Positions 20,554 through 28,596 of a DNA stretch of 44,812 bases are shown here, piece by piece. Made by a program: the position numbers and the translations under genes. A model generated the notes under the pieces. It was not told the DNA's origin, made no database searches, and was given only the letters and a program-made list of their open reading frames with translations. This DNA is from a virus. Numbering within the stretch: position 1 is the first letter of the stretch; the number at the start of each line of letters is the position of its first letter. The stretch covers positions 1-44,812 of IMG/VR virus record IMGVR_UViG_3300032893_000099. The stretch is one strand, 5' to 3'.

Positions 20554-21816
20554 ATGGCAACGAAGAAAGAAGCGGACGGCGAGCACTCGGCAGGCGACTA
20601 CCTGGTAGTGGATGATCCTGAAAGCCCCTCTACCTGGCATTTGCGCGTCAAGTCGGGGGGCAAGCCGGACCATACCTTGATGGGTGCGGCCTGGGCTGCA
20701 TTGCATGGGGGCTACCGCGGCAACAAATACGAGGGGCCGAACAAATCCGCTGCAATCGACAAACTCAAGAAGATGTACTCATCCGAGAACATGGACACGC
20801 CGGGACAGAACATGGAAGCCCAGCGCGTGTTCGATGCACTCGTAGCGACGAAGCCTGGCGACCCTTACCGCCTGTTGCCATTCGGCCAGATCAAGCGCGC
20901 CAATGGTGGACCGGCCCGCGAGTTTACCCCCGCCATGGCAGCCGCCTTCAAACTGCCCCACTTCCAGCCCCCCATGAAACTTGGCAGCCATGACGACACC
21001 ACACCGGCCGGCGGGCACATCAAGGCGCTCGAAGTCCGCGCCGATGGGCTGTACGCTATCCCCGAACTTACCGAAAAGGGCGCGAAAGCCTGGGCGGATG
21101 GCGATTACAAGTACCACAGCCCCGAGATTATCTGGCCGGGCGGCGGGATTGAAGATGCAACCACGGGCGAGTTTATTCCAGGCCCGCTTATTGTCGGAGA
21201 TGCACTCTTGCACACCCCGGCGTTGGGCGAAGCGACGGCCCTCTACACGTCGCAAGTGAAACAAGGAGAACCAATGACAGCAGAAACCGTACAGGTCGAG
21301 AAAGGCGTATGGGATCAGCTTGCGGCGTTGTTTGGTAAGCAGCCCGATAAGCCCGAACCGCAGATTCCAGACGAGTACAAGGCGGCTATGAAGGAGCGTG
21401 ACGAACTCAAGGCGCTCCAGGCGAAGGCCGAAGCCGACAAGCTGCACGCTGAGACCGTCACGACCCTGACCGCCGAACTCAAGAAGCCCGAGCGGTTCAG
21501 CGCGGCATACAAAGACGACAAGGCCGCGACCGAAGCCGCCGAGCAGTTGGCAGCCATGCCGCAGCCTCAGCGCGATTGGGTCATGCAGCAATTGGCCGCG
21601 ATGTCCAAACGCATCGACTACAGCAAGCTGACTACTGAGATTGGCAGCGGCGGAACCGGCGTCGAGAGTGACCCGCGCAAGGCGTTTGCCGGCGCAGTCG
21701 AGGCCAAGATGAAGGCCGCCAAAGTCGACTACATGTCGGCTTACAACCTCGTGAAGACCGAAGCCCCGGAACTGTTTGAGGCTTATGCCGCATTCCGGCC
21801 CGGCAAGGAGAAATAA
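20554..21816 (+). CDS. Head maturation protease/scaffold, Mu gpI-like
   Basis: A 420-aa protein. The N-terminal ~235 residues resemble Mu-type head proteases: FTPAMAAAFKLPHFQPPMKLGSH is followed by HIKALEVRADGLYAIPELTEKG, KYHSPEI and GDALLHTPAL. The C-terminal ~180 residues are Glu/Lys/Ala-rich and coiled (scaffold-like). Catalytic residues are not assigned with certainty; H and S residues of KYHSPEI are candidates. GGAG lies 6 bases before the ATG. The layout matches Mu I with nested scaffold Z. Confidence 0.8.
   Translation: MATKKEADGEHSAGDYLVVDDPESPSTWHLRVKSGGKPDHTLMGAAWAALHGGYRGNKYEGPNKSAAIDKLKKMYSSENMDTPGQNMEAQRVFDALVATKPGDPYRLLPFGQIKRANGGPAREFTPAMAAAFKLPHFQPPMKLGSHDDTTPAGGHIKALEVRADGLYAIPELTEKGAKAWADGDYKYHSPEIIWPGGGIEDATTGEFIPGPLIVGDALLHTPALGEATALYTSQVKQGEPMTAETVQVEKGVWDQLAALFGKQPDKPEPQIPDEYKAAMKERDELKALQAKAEADKLHAETVTTLTAELKKPERFSAAYKDDKAATEAAEQLAAMPQPQRDWVMQQLAAMSKRIDYSKLTTEIGSGGTGVESDPRKAFAGAVEAKMKAAKVDYMSAYNLVKTEAPELFEAYAAFRPGKEK
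21274..21816 (+). CDS. Nested scaffold protein from internal start (predicted)
   Basis: AAGGAG stands 6 bases before an in-frame ATG at 21274 (Met241 of the long product, MTAETVQVEKG), exactly where the protease-like part ends and the coiled part begins. This would yield a 180-aa scaffold, as with Mu I/Z and lambda C/Nu3. Known from those systems; here inferred from the ribosome site and domain boundary. Confidence 0.6.
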   Translation: MTAETVQVEKGVWDQLAALFGKQPDKPEPQIPDEYKAAMKERDELKALQAKAEADKLHAETVTTLTAELKKPERFSAAYKDDKAATEAAEQLAAMPQPQRDWVMQQLAAMSKRIDYSKLTTEIGSGGTGVESDPRKAFAGAVEAKMKAAKVDYMSAYNLVKTEAPELFEAYAAFRPGKEK

Positions 21817-21818
21817 CT

Positions 21819-22217
21819 ATGGCACAAGCATTCACCACCCGTTACGATACCATCCCCGGCCTGACCGCAGCCGCCGACCTGTCCACCACTGGGCAGTTCT
21901 TGGCCGTCAAGTTGCTCTCCACCGCCGGGACGATCAATCTGCTTGCAACCAGCACGGCCACTGAGACCGTGGTTGGCTTGCTCCAGAACAACCCCAAATC
22001 CGGCGACGCCGCCGAAGTCGCATACCAGGGCATTGCAAAGGGTATTGCCGGGACTTCCACGATTGCGATTGGTTCCCTGTTGGCGTCCAACTCGACCAGT
22101 AAGCTGGTCAAGACCACCACAGACAATCAGAAGATCATCGGCATGTCACTCTCGAAGGCCTCGGCTATCGGCGATGTGATTTCCGTCCTGCTGATCCCCG
22201 GCAGCCTCCGGTATTAG
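21819..22217 (+). CDS. Capsid decoration protein, DUF2190-like
   Basis: A 132-aa beta-rich, Ser/Thr/Ala/Gly-rich protein with the style of capsid cement proteins (VVGLLQNNPKSGDAAEVAYQ, then GIAKGIAGTSTIAIG and a C-terminal VISVLLIPGSLRY). It lies immediately before the capsid gene. It probably trimerises on the capsid surface. Confidence 0.75.
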   Translation: MAQAFTTRYDTIPGLTAAADLSTTGQFLAVKLLSTAGTINLLATSTATETVVGLLQNNPKSGDAAEVAYQGIAKGIAGTSTIAIGSLLASNSTSKLVKTTTDNQKIIGMSLSKASAIGDVISVLLIPGSLRY

Positions 22218-22235
22218 GCGAAAGGATAAAACACC

Positions 22236-23186
22236 ATGGCACAGCCGACTATCGGTAATGTCCAACAGATCGACCCGGTACTCACCAACCTGGCTATCGG
22301 GTATCAGCAAGCGCAGGACCGCTTCGTGGCCGCGAAGGTTTTTCCCTACGTGCCCGTTGACAAGGCCCGCGACACGTACTATGTCTTTGACAAGAAATAC
22401 TGGTTCACCGACTCCATGCAGCCCCGCACGCCGGGCGGCGACTTCGCCCGCAGTGGCTACAGCCTGTCAACCGGGACCGTTGTCACACTGCAATATGCGC
22501 TGGCGCACCAGATTCCCGACGAAGTTGTGGCGAATAGCCAGGTGCCTTTCAGCCTGGAAGAGGCCGGCACCCGCTGGCTGGCGCAGCAGTCCTTGATCCG
22601 CAAGGAACGCGCCTTCTCGACTGACTTCATGGCGATTTCGGTCTGGGGCACGGATGACAACAACAGCGCGACCGACTGGAACAATTACACCGCCGGCGAT
22701 CCTGTGACCAATGTCCTGACCGCCCGCCGCACCATCAGCAACAACACCGGCATCGATGGTAACTCCATGGTCCTGGGCTATTTCGTTCACCAAGGCCTCA
22801 TGAACCATCCCGACATCATCGACCGCGTGAAGTTCGTCCAGATGGCAACCGCCGCGAATGTCGAGAGCGCCATGGCTGCGTTGTTCGGCCTGACGAACTA
22901 TTGGGTGGGCAAGGCCAGCTACAACAGCGCCAACGAAGGCCAGACCTTTAGCGGCTCCGGCATCATCGGCAACGATGCGCTGGTATGCGCCGTGACTGGC
23001 AACCCCGGCATCTTCGAGGCCTCGGCTGGCTACAGCTTCATGTGGCAGCCCGGCGGCGGACAGGGCACGATTGCCCGTTACCGCGACGACCACATCCGCA
23101 GCGACGTTTTGCAGTCGTTCGAGCAGTGGGATCAGAAAGCAGTTGCAACGGACCTGGGCTACTTCTTCCACACCATCGTTGCATAA
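22236..23186 (+). CDS. Major capsid protein
   Basis: A 316-aa protein located after protease/scaffold and decoration genes. It begins MAQPTIGNVQQIDPVLTNLA and contains FVAAKVFPYVPVDKARDTYY, a segment typical of HK97-fold capsids of Mu/related lineages, and a Trp-rich C-terminal part. Length fits an HK97-fold subunit without a delta domain. It is preceded by a GAAAGGA ribosome site. Confidence 0.85.
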   Translation: MAQPTIGNVQQIDPVLTNLAIGYQQAQDRFVAAKVFPYVPVDKARDTYYVFDKKYWFTDSMQPRTPGGDFARSGYSLSTGTVVTLQYALAHQIPDEVVANSQVPFSLEEAGTRWLAQQSLIRKERAFSTDFMAISVWGTDDNNSATDWNNYTAGDPVTNVLTARRTISNNTGIDGNSMVLGYFVHQGLMNHPDIIDRVKFVQMATAANVESAMAALFGLTNYWVGKASYNSANEGQTFSGSGIIGNDALVCAVTGNPGIFEASAGYSFMWQPGGGQGTIARYRDDHIRSDVLQSFEQWDQKAVATDLGYFFHTIVA

Positions 23187-23198
23187 GGAGGCTTTGAA

Positions 23199-23666
23199 AT
23201 GACAGCCGACCATGCACAGAATAGCCCCCGCGGGCTGTACGCCAAGAACAAGATCGTACTCGCCAACTCGACCGGCACGGTAACACTGACCCCCGTTGCG
23301 GGCGGCTTCAAGGCCGCGAATACCACAGGCGGGATCAGCATTACTCCCATCACAGCCGGTGGCGTGAAGTTTTCCAACTCGACCGGGGCCGTCTCTTTGA
23401 CACCTGTTGCCTCGGGTGGGTTGAAGGTTGCCAATACCACGGGCAACGCGACCCTGACCGCCTATTCCGGCGGCATGACGTTTGACGGCGGATTGCGGGT
23501 CAGCGGAAAGACTGTTGGAACACTCACCGCCAATACTACTGGCTTGCTTGTTGCTAATGCCTTGCGCATTGGCACAAAAGCGGTTTACCTGACCAGCAAC
23601 AGTACCGGCGTGCTGCTTGGTGCCAAATATCTCTTTGTAACTTCCGTCGCCGGCGGAGGCCAATAA
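23199..23666 (+). CDS. Repetitive beta-rich head protein (decoration or head fibre)
   Basis: A 155-aa protein with roughly 20-residue imperfect repeats containing Asn-Ser/Thr-Thr-Gly (ANSTGTVTLTPVAGG, ANTTGGISITPITAGG, SNSTGAVSLTPVASGG). It should form a beta solenoid. Position after the capsid suggests a capsid-surface fibre. AAGGAGG lies about 9 bases before the ATG. It is followed by a hairpin. Confidence 0.65.
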   Translation: MTADHAQNSPRGLYAKNKIVLANSTGTVTLTPVAGGFKAANTTGGISITPITAGGVKFSNSTGAVSLTPVASGGLKVANTTGNATLTAYSGGMTFDGGLRVSGKTVGTLTANTTGLLVANALRIGTKAVYLTSNSTGVLLGAKYLFVTSVAGGGQ

Positions 23667-23674
23667 CCTTATGG

Positions 23675-23721
23675 ATAAGGGGCCTGGGCCGCTTGCGCGC
23701 TCAGGTGACCCGGCCCCCTAT
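23675..23721 (+). other. GC-rich hairpin between head genes and glycosyltransferases
   Basis: ATAAGGGGCC (23675-23684) pairs with GGCCCCCTAT (23712-23721) with one mismatch; a T-rich TCTTCTC follows. It may be a weak terminator or a stability element separating capsid transcripts from the less needed downstream genes. An ATG at 23671 with an open frame runs through it but is not the preferred start. Confidence 0.45.
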
Positions 23722-23742
23722 CTTCTCAGCGCGGAGAAGAAA

Positions 23743-24645
23743 ATGAAACAACAGAAACGGTACGAAGGCGCTTGCTACGTTGGTGTGGTGGGCGCAGAGG
23801 ACGAAAACGGCGCATGTCGTGACAGTATCCAGAACATCAACCTAAGACCCGGTGATAGCACCCCCACCTGGGCGCGTGGCACAAAAGGATTCGAGACTCG
23901 CCAAATGCACCTTGACAAATTCATGGAAAGCCCGCAGTTTGATTTCTTGCTGCTGCTCGATCATGACATGCTCTTTCCGGTCCACACCCTCGAACGCCTG
24001 CGCTCGCATGGCCTGCCCTACGTGAGCGGCCTCTATATGCGCAGGCGTTTTGCGCCTATGGCCCCCATCTGGTTCGAGCCTGGTCCACGCAGCCAATTGC
24101 CGCTCAAGTGGTGGACAAGCGTACCCGAGCCGGACACACTGTACAAGATCGGCGGCTCCGGTTGGGGTTGCGTATTGCTACACCGCGATGTTGTAACAGC
24201 AGTGCGTGGGCAGCTCAAGGGTGAGAAAGAGGTTCTCGAGGACGATATGGACCTCTTCCCCTATGACCTGGCGCGGGTGATGGACGCTATCAAGAACCTG
24301 CAATCTCTGGCAACGGAAATGCCGGCACGCGGCATCATGGCCCCGGCATTGAAGCACTACACCGAAGTCCTGACAGAGGAAATCCGGCCCCTACGCGGCG
24401 AAAAGTCCAGCATCGTCGGTTCCGATGTGCGTTTCCCGTTCTACGCGAAACTAGCTGGCTTCGACCTGTACGGCGACAGCGGCGTCCAATGTGGGCACGA
24501 CCTGCATTATCCGCTTATGCCAGCCGACTTTGCGCAAAGTCCCGAAGAAGCCCGGCAGGAATTGCGGCGCTACACTGACCAGACGTACCGGCAGGACCGG
24601 CGCAAAGTGGCTGAGACATTGAAGGCCCTGCGAGGTGCGGCATGA
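23743..24645 (+). CDS. GT-A-type glycosyltransferase (probable)
   Basis: A 300-aa protein with a DxD-like motif in FLLLLDHDMLFP, followed by LRSHGLPYVSGLYMRRR and GGSGWGCVLLHRDV. This is the pattern of GT2-like phage glycosyltransferases. A later GDSGVQCGHDLHYP resembles the metal-binding His segment of such enzymes. GGAG is 6 bases before the ATG at 23743; the frame is open to 23671 through a hairpin. It likely glycosylates a virion protein or DNA base. ATGA overlap with the next glycosyltransferase. Confidence 0.75.
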   Translation: MKQQKRYEGACYVGVVGAEDENGACRDSIQNINLRPGDSTPTWARGTKGFETRQMHLDKFMESPQFDFLLLLDHDMLFPVHTLERLRSHGLPYVSGLYMRRRFAPMAPIWFEPGPRSQLPLKWWTSVPEPDTLYKIGGSGWGCVLLHRDVVTAVRGQLKGEKEVLEDDMDLFPYDLARVMDAIKNLQSLATEMPARGIMAPALKHYTEVLTEEIRPLRGEKSSIVGSDVRFPFYAKLAGFDLYGDSGVQCGHDLHYPLMPADFAQSPEEARQELRRYTDQTYRQDRRKVAETLKALRGAA

Positions 24646-25484
24646 ACATCCACATCGTGTCACCGTACCAGTCGGCAGCAATGCAGCGCATGACACAGCC
24701 GCTCGTAGATGGCCTGCCAGCGACGATCAGCGAGAAGGTAGACATGGCAGCGGATATCAATTACCACGTGCCCTATCACACGCTTGTTGGGCTAGAAGGA
24801 TGTCCGGGCAAGCACGTCATGCTGTACACGCACTGCAACCCGCCAGACAAGGCGCTTTTGTTGGATGCTTGCGAGCGAGCAGATGCAATCGTATGTATGA
24901 CCCATCGCGGCGCAAGCGAGTTGTATGAGCGCGATGTCAACTCGAACAAGATCAGCGTGATTTATCCGGGCGTCGCCTTCCCGTTCCGCCGTCGCAACAT
25001 CGGCGTGATTGGCTACGAACAGCCAAACGGGCGCAAGCGGGCACATATCCTGCTCGACATCCCGTGGCGGCTCAACCCTGACCTGTATCACTTTGTTCTG
25101 GTGGGCGACGGTTGGGAAGAATTGGCCGCAATGCTACAGAACGCGGGCACCAGCGCACAGCACATCAAGCACATCCAAGACCCGGAGTTGTTGAGCATCT
25201 ACAACCAGTTGGACTTGCTGCTGGTGACAGGATATGCCGAAGGCGGCCCCTTGCCAGTGCTCGAGGCGATGGCCTGCGGTGTGCCGATACTCTCGCCCCG
25301 CTTCGGCTTTGCGGCTGATTTCCTCGGCCCCGAGAGTATCTATGACTCATCTGAGGAAATGCTGCTCAAGCTGCGACAGCGTTTCTCAGAGACCGAACGG
25401 GCATTGAATATCACGATACCGCTAACTTGGGAAAACTATACCCAACAGCACGCGGAATTGTTCAAGAAGCTGATGGCGGCCTGA
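24642..25484 (+). CDS. GT-B-type glycosyltransferase (GT4-like)
   Basis: A 280-aa protein with the GT4 C-terminal signature EGGPLPVLEAMACGVPIL (E-x7-E near residues 205-213), preceded by YHFVLVGDGWEEL and a NQLDLLLVTGY strand. The N-terminal Rossmann part has VMLYTHCNPP and ISVIYPGV. It is shorter than typical GT4 enzymes (~350-400 aa). It is coupled by ATGA to the GT-A gene, so the two probably act on the same acceptor. Confidence 0.85.
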   Translation: MNIHIVSPYQSAAMQRMTQPLVDGLPATISEKVDMAADINYHVPYHTLVGLEGCPGKHVMLYTHCNPPDKALLLDACERADAIVCMTHRGASELYERDVNSNKISVIYPGVAFPFRRRNIGVIGYEQPNGRKRAHILLDIPWRLNPDLYHFVLVGDGWEELAAMLQNAGTSAQHIKHIQDPELLSIYNQLDLLLVTGYAEGGPLPVLEAMACGVPILSPRFGFAADFLGPESIYDSSEEMLLKLRQRFSETERALNITIPLTWENYTQQHAELFKKLMAA

Positions 25485-25485
25485 T

Positions 25486-25779
25486 ATGCCAGTCTATGTG
25501 TATGTCGATGGCGCAGGCCATGAGCAGGAAATCGTCCACGCGATGAACGACGACACGCAGCGCACTTGCCCGTTCTGCGGCTCGATCATGTGGCGCAGGC
25601 CGCAAATAACGGCAGTGAATTGGGGCGGCTTGCCTCCGCACTTGGAGAGCGCACGCAGCCCGGCAGTACAGAAAATGATAGACGGCGCGGATAGACGGCG
25701 CGAGGAATATCTGGCAACGAAAGACACTAACCCGTTCAATTCGGAACGGCCCGAACTAAAAAATAAGGAGCGCGTATAA
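25486..25779 (+). CDS. FmdB-like zinc-ribbon protein
   Basis: A 97-aa protein beginning MPVYVYVDGAGHE and containing CPFCGSIMWRR, like FmdB-family small proteins, but the first Cys pair of that family is missing. The C-terminal half is charged and helical. It lies between glycosyltransferase and connector genes. Function in phages is unknown. Confidence 0.65.
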   Translation: MPVYVYVDGAGHEQEIVHAMNDDTQRTCPFCGSIMWRRPQITAVNWGGLPPHLESARSPAVQKMIDGADRRREEYLATKDTNPFNSERPELKNKERV

Positions 25780-25780
25780 C

Positions 25781-26098
25781 ATGGCACCGAAACAGACAGC
25801 AGTCAAAGAAGTCAAGGACGAACAGAATTTTCAGTACGTTGTGTTGGGTGGCCCCGAGCGGGAATTGGGATTCGACATTCTGGACGAGTTGGGCGAAGCG
25901 ACCCACTACAAGCCCGGTGATGTGTTCGTTCCCGCGAAGCATTGGCAAGAATTGCCACCGACCCCCGACGATGGCCCGGACACAATCAAGTTCTCCGTGC
26001 CGTACATCATCAACCCGGAAGCCAAACGCGATGAGCGCGTCACGAACTGGCGCACGGTGATCCTGCGCCTGCAAAAGGTTGCAGTCACAAAGGAGTAA
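25781..26098 (+). CDS. Hypothetical protein, 105 aa, in connector region
   Basis: A 105-aa acidic protein (YVVLGGPERELGFDILDELG ... YKPGDVFVPAKHW) preceded by AAGGAG and starting one base after the FmdB-like gene's stop. Position between capsid and connector genes suggests a virion or assembly role. No family recognised. Confidence 0.65.
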   Translation: MAPKQTAVKEVKDEQNFQYVVLGGPERELGFDILDELGEATHYKPGDVFVPAKHWQELPPTPDDGPDTIKFSVPYIINPEAKRDERVTNWRTVILRLQKVAVTKE

Positions 26099-26100
26099 CA

Positions 26101-26415
26101 ATGGCCTTTTCACGCAATGCCCCGGCAGGGCTGATTTCAAAGGCATTTCAGCGTATCGCGCTCAACTCCACGGCGACCGCGCTCAACTCCACGGCGCAGG
26201 TCGGCACGACCGTACTGGTGAGTGTGGAAGCGCAGAACGTGCGCGTGACGCTGGACGGATCAACGACCCCGACCGCAAACACGGGTATCCTGCTCATCCC
26301 TGGCAATTCCCCGTATTGGTTCGATGGCGTGGACGCCAGCAAAATGTCCTTTGCCCGCGCTACCTCTGGCGCCATCATCCAGGTGCAATCCTACAAGCGG
26401 GTAGGAGATAAGTAA
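26101..26415 (+). CDS. Small beta-rich structural protein, 104 aa
   Basis: A 104-aa protein with a small repeat (ALNSTAT-ALNSTAQ) near residue 20 and beta-rich sequence (TTVLVSVEAQNVRVTLDG, ILLIPGNSPYWF). AAAGGAG lies 4 bases before the ATG. It overlaps the next gene by one base pair junction. It resembles small head or neck decoration proteins by composition only. Confidence 0.6.
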   Translation: MAFSRNAPAGLISKAFQRIALNSTATALNSTAQVGTTVLVSVEAQNVRVTLDGSTTPTANTGILLIPGNSPYWFDGVDASKMSFARATSGAIIQVQSYKRVGDK

Positions 26416-26984
26416 TGACCACCCTGCGCGCCGATAGCTACAGCTCAACCGGCGAAGTCGTAGCCTTTGCCCGCCATTTACTTGACGGGCAAAGCACCTT
26501 CAATTCCACCACACGGCCAACCGGCAATGATGTGATTACGTTTCTCAATCGTGCCAGCGGCGTTATCAACGGCGCATTGGCGCAGCGCGGCTTCAAACCA
26601 ACCAGCGTCATTGCAAACAGTACGGCGAAGCTGATGGTGGACGATTGGGTGACGATGCAGGCTGTCAAATACGTTGAGCTTACGCAGCGCAGCACGGGTT
26701 ACTCAGACCAGCAAGGCTCGCGCATCGGCGCGTTCAATGGCCTGTACAAGTCGGCAGCGGATTTCGTGGAGCAGAACAAACTCGGCTTGCAGCGTATCGG
26801 CGTTGTACAGACGTACAAGCTCAGCGATGGGTTGCAATTCACCGGCCTTACTTCGCAGGAAAACCGCACAGATCCCAGCGACGATAGCCTGGCGCAGCCG
26901 TTCTTCGTCCGCAATCAATTCGAGTTTCCGAAGTCCAACACAGACAGCAGCGTTGATAGCAACGTGGAAGGCACGGACCGGTAA
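26415..26984 (+). CDS. Head-tail connector/adaptor protein (probable)
   Basis: A 189-aa protein. The N-terminal helix-rich part (DVITFLNRASGVINGALAQR ... KLMVDDWVTMQAVKYVEL) resembles the helical adaptors (gp6/gp15-like) that bind the portal. The Ser/Asp-rich C-terminus is probably disordered. The position between head and tail genes supports the assignment. Overlaps neighbours by 1 bp on each side. Confidence 0.6.
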   Translation: MTTLRADSYSSTGEVVAFARHLLDGQSTFNSTTRPTGNDVITFLNRASGVINGALAQRGFKPTSVIANSTAKLMVDDWVTMQAVKYVELTQRSTGYSDQQGSRIGAFNGLYKSAADFVEQNKLGLQRIGVVQTYKLSDGLQFTGLTSQENRTDPSDDSLAQPFFVRNQFEFPKSNTDSSVDSNVEGTDR

Positions 26985-27427
26985 TGGCTTACTCGGACGG
27001 CGAGGCGCTGGTACTGACGCAACTGCAAGCTGTGAGCGGCTTTTCGGCCAATAACACCTCACGCGGCAACTGGCGCATCCTGAACAGCGGCAAAGATAAG
27101 TGTTATGCCATTGTCAAGCCGGGCAGTTGGAAAGTGTCGGAACGCTCCCAAATTGGGACAATCTGGCGCACGGTTATACAGGTGTATCAACGCTATAAGG
27201 ACGACAGCACCAGCATGACCGACCTCGAAGGCCATTATGCCGCAATCAAGTTGCGCTTTGACCAGTACCGCAAGCTGGGCGACACGACCGGCACCATCAG
27301 CGACTCGCGGCCCATTGAGGGAAGCCTGGTCGAAGATGTGAAGTATGGACCAGACGGCCCGAGTTGGCTACGGCAGGAAATAACAATCGAATGGAGCGAG
27401 GAAAACCATGTCACCTACGCCGAATAA
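26984..27427 (+). CDS. Tail terminator/completion-type protein (probable)
   Basis: A 147-aa protein with mixed alpha/beta sequence (WRILNSGKDKCYAIVKPGSW, TVIQVYQRYKDD, LRQEITIEWSEE), in the usual position for the tail terminator, just before the tail tube. It overlaps the next small gene by 20 bp. Assignment is by position and size. Confidence 0.55.
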   Translation: MAYSDGEALVLTQLQAVSGFSANNTSRGNWRILNSGKDKCYAIVKPGSWKVSERSQIGTIWRTVIQVYQRYKDDSTSMTDLEGHYAAIKLRFDQYRKLGDTTGTISDSRPIEGSLVEDVKYGPDGPSWLRQEITIEWSEENHVTYAE

Positions 27428-27599
27428 GCGCACCATCATTCCCGACCAACTCGCGCAGGATATAGCGCGGATGGAAGAAGAAGTCAGACGACAGGAAGAA
27501 AGCGGCCAATTCAACACTGCCAGTCACGAAGTGCTGGCGAACCTGAAGCGCGCCGCACAGACGCCGGCGGTTGCGCCGGAAAACGATAAGGAGCAATAA
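27408..27599 (+). CDS. Small charged protein, 63 aa
   Basis: A 63-aa, Glu/Gln-rich helical protein (DIARMEEEVRRQEESG) that overlaps the previous gene by 20 bp and ends 2 bases before the tail-tube ATG. GGAG precedes the start. Function unknown. Confidence 0.6.
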   Translation: MSPTPNKRTIIPDQLAQDIARMEEEVRRQEESGQFNTASHEVLANLKRAAQTPAVAPENDKEQ

Positions 27600-27601
27600 C
27601 A

Positions 27602-28018
27602 ATGGCAAACTCTACCTACAAGGATGTAGCCCTACGTCTGGGCGGGGCCAGCACCAGCGTACTGACCGCCATCACGGCATACGTCAACCAGCACTCACTC
27701 AAGCGCACCTGTGCCTTGATGGATAGCAGCGCATACAGCGACACGAACCGGCGCTATATTCCTGGCTTGTCTGGCACCACGATCTCAATCAACGGTTGGG
27801 TGAACACCACGACAGACGGCATCCTGGGGCCGCTGGTGGCTGCACAGACCAGCGTCAGCAAGCGGTTCGAGCTCAAGACCTACACTAACCGGTTCTACAA
27901 TGGCAACGTCTTTATCACCGATGTCCAGTACAGCGGCAAGCTGAACGACATGCAGACGTTCTCCGCTAACTTCACCTTCGATGGCGCAGTCAACCGCACC
28001 AGCGTAACCCTGTCCTAA
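27602..28018 (+). CDS. Major tail tube protein
   Basis: A 138-aa beta-rich protein (TYKDVALRLGGASTSVLTAI ... GTTISINGWVNTTTDG ... FELKTYTNRFYNGNVFI). Size and position before the tail chaperones and tape measure are characteristic of tail tube subunits. AAGGAG lies 7 bases before the ATG. Confidence 0.75.
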   Translation: MANSTYKDVALRLGGASTSVLTAITAYVNQHSLKRTCALMDSSAYSDTNRRYIPGLSGTTISINGWVNTTTDGILGPLVAAQTSVSKRFELKTYTNRFYNGNVFITDVQYSGKLNDMQTFSANFTFDGAVNRTSVTLS

Positions 28019-28027
28019 GAGGCGATC

Positions 28028-28324
28028 ATGGAATACAAGAACGATGAATTGAGCGCGAGGTTTACCGTTCCCGATAAGCTGACCGTGCGCCAGCAATTGC
28101 AGTATTACTCCACCGTGGCATTTTCCGACAAAAAGGACATGGTGGAGCGCAGTTTCGAGGGCGCCAAGTTGCTGATCGACGAATGGCACTGCGATCTATT
28201 GCCGAGCCTCGACGATAGCCTGGACGAAGTGACCAACCCGCTTGTTGCAGATGTCATTTTGTGGGCCACGCGCAAAGTCCGAGAGCACGTCTCCCAACTG
28301 CGAGAACTTCCAAAAAACTCTTAG
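28028..28324 (+). CDS. Tail assembly chaperone, unshifted product
   Basis: A 98-aa acidic protein (LTVRQQLQYYSTVAFSDK, then FEGAKLLIDEWHC) located between tail tube and tape measure. Its last codons contain a slippery A AAA AAC in the zero frame two codons before the stop. This is the G-type chaperone as in lambda gpG. Confidence 0.8.
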   Translation: MEYKNDELSARFTVPDKLTVRQQLQYYSTVAFSDKKDMVERSFEGAKLLIDEWHCDLLPSLDDSLDEVTNPLVADVILWATRKVREHVSQLRELPKNS

Positions 28325-28596
28325 CGGCGGTGGTTGCCGTTGTTGATGACAACGGCGCAGCCCCGCCGGAGCTAGAACTCGCCTGGCAGTGCGAACGTTG
28401 GCACGCCTTGCCGGATACCGGCGCCATGCTCGACCAGGATGCACGCACCATGTTTCTGATGGCGGCGTATTCGAACATTCACGACACTATGACCCGCCTG
28501 CGCAATGCGTCTGGCGAAGAGATCCACTCACTCACGACCCACGACCGCCAGATTTTGCGGATACTTATCGACATGGGATTGATATTCAATGGCTGA
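28028..28596 (+). CDS. Tail assembly chaperone, -1 frameshift fusion
   Basis: A -1 slip at A AAA AAC (28312-28318) joins 97 zero-frame codons to 92 codons of the overlapping frame, giving 189 aa (the GT-type product). The second frame has no good start or ribosome site of its own and ends 8 bp inside the tape-measure gene. Its sequence (LELAWQCERWHALP, IHDTMTRLRNASGEEIHSLT) is a normal protein. The ratio of products usually matters for tail assembly. Confidence 0.8.
28312..28356 (+). promoter_or_regulatory. Programmed -1 frameshift signal
   Basis: Heptamer AAAAAAC at 28312-28318 in the X-XXY-YYZ phase of the upstream gene, 3 bases before its stop codon context (TCT TAG). GCCGTTGT (28336-28343) pairs perfectly with ACAACGGC (28349-28356), and GC-rich flanks (28326-28332 with 28361-28367) can extend the stem. 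Heptamer plus downstream stem is the classical arrangement. Confidence 0.8.

Noticed and set aside
20779-21591. 270-codon minus-strand frame opposite the protease/scaffold gene
   Set aside because: Antisense shadow; no start signal, no domain, and it would conflict with a clearly coding sense strand.
22467-23663. 398-codon open frame on the minus strand opposite the capsid and decoration genes
   Set aside because: It is the antisense shadow of two well-supported virion genes with GC-biased third positions; it has no ribosome site or recognisable product and runs against the operon.
23671-23742. 24-codon N-terminal extension of the GT-A glycosyltransferase
   Set aside because: The earlier ATG lies at the foot of a GC hairpin with no ribosome site, while the ATG at 23743 has GGAG six bases upstream.
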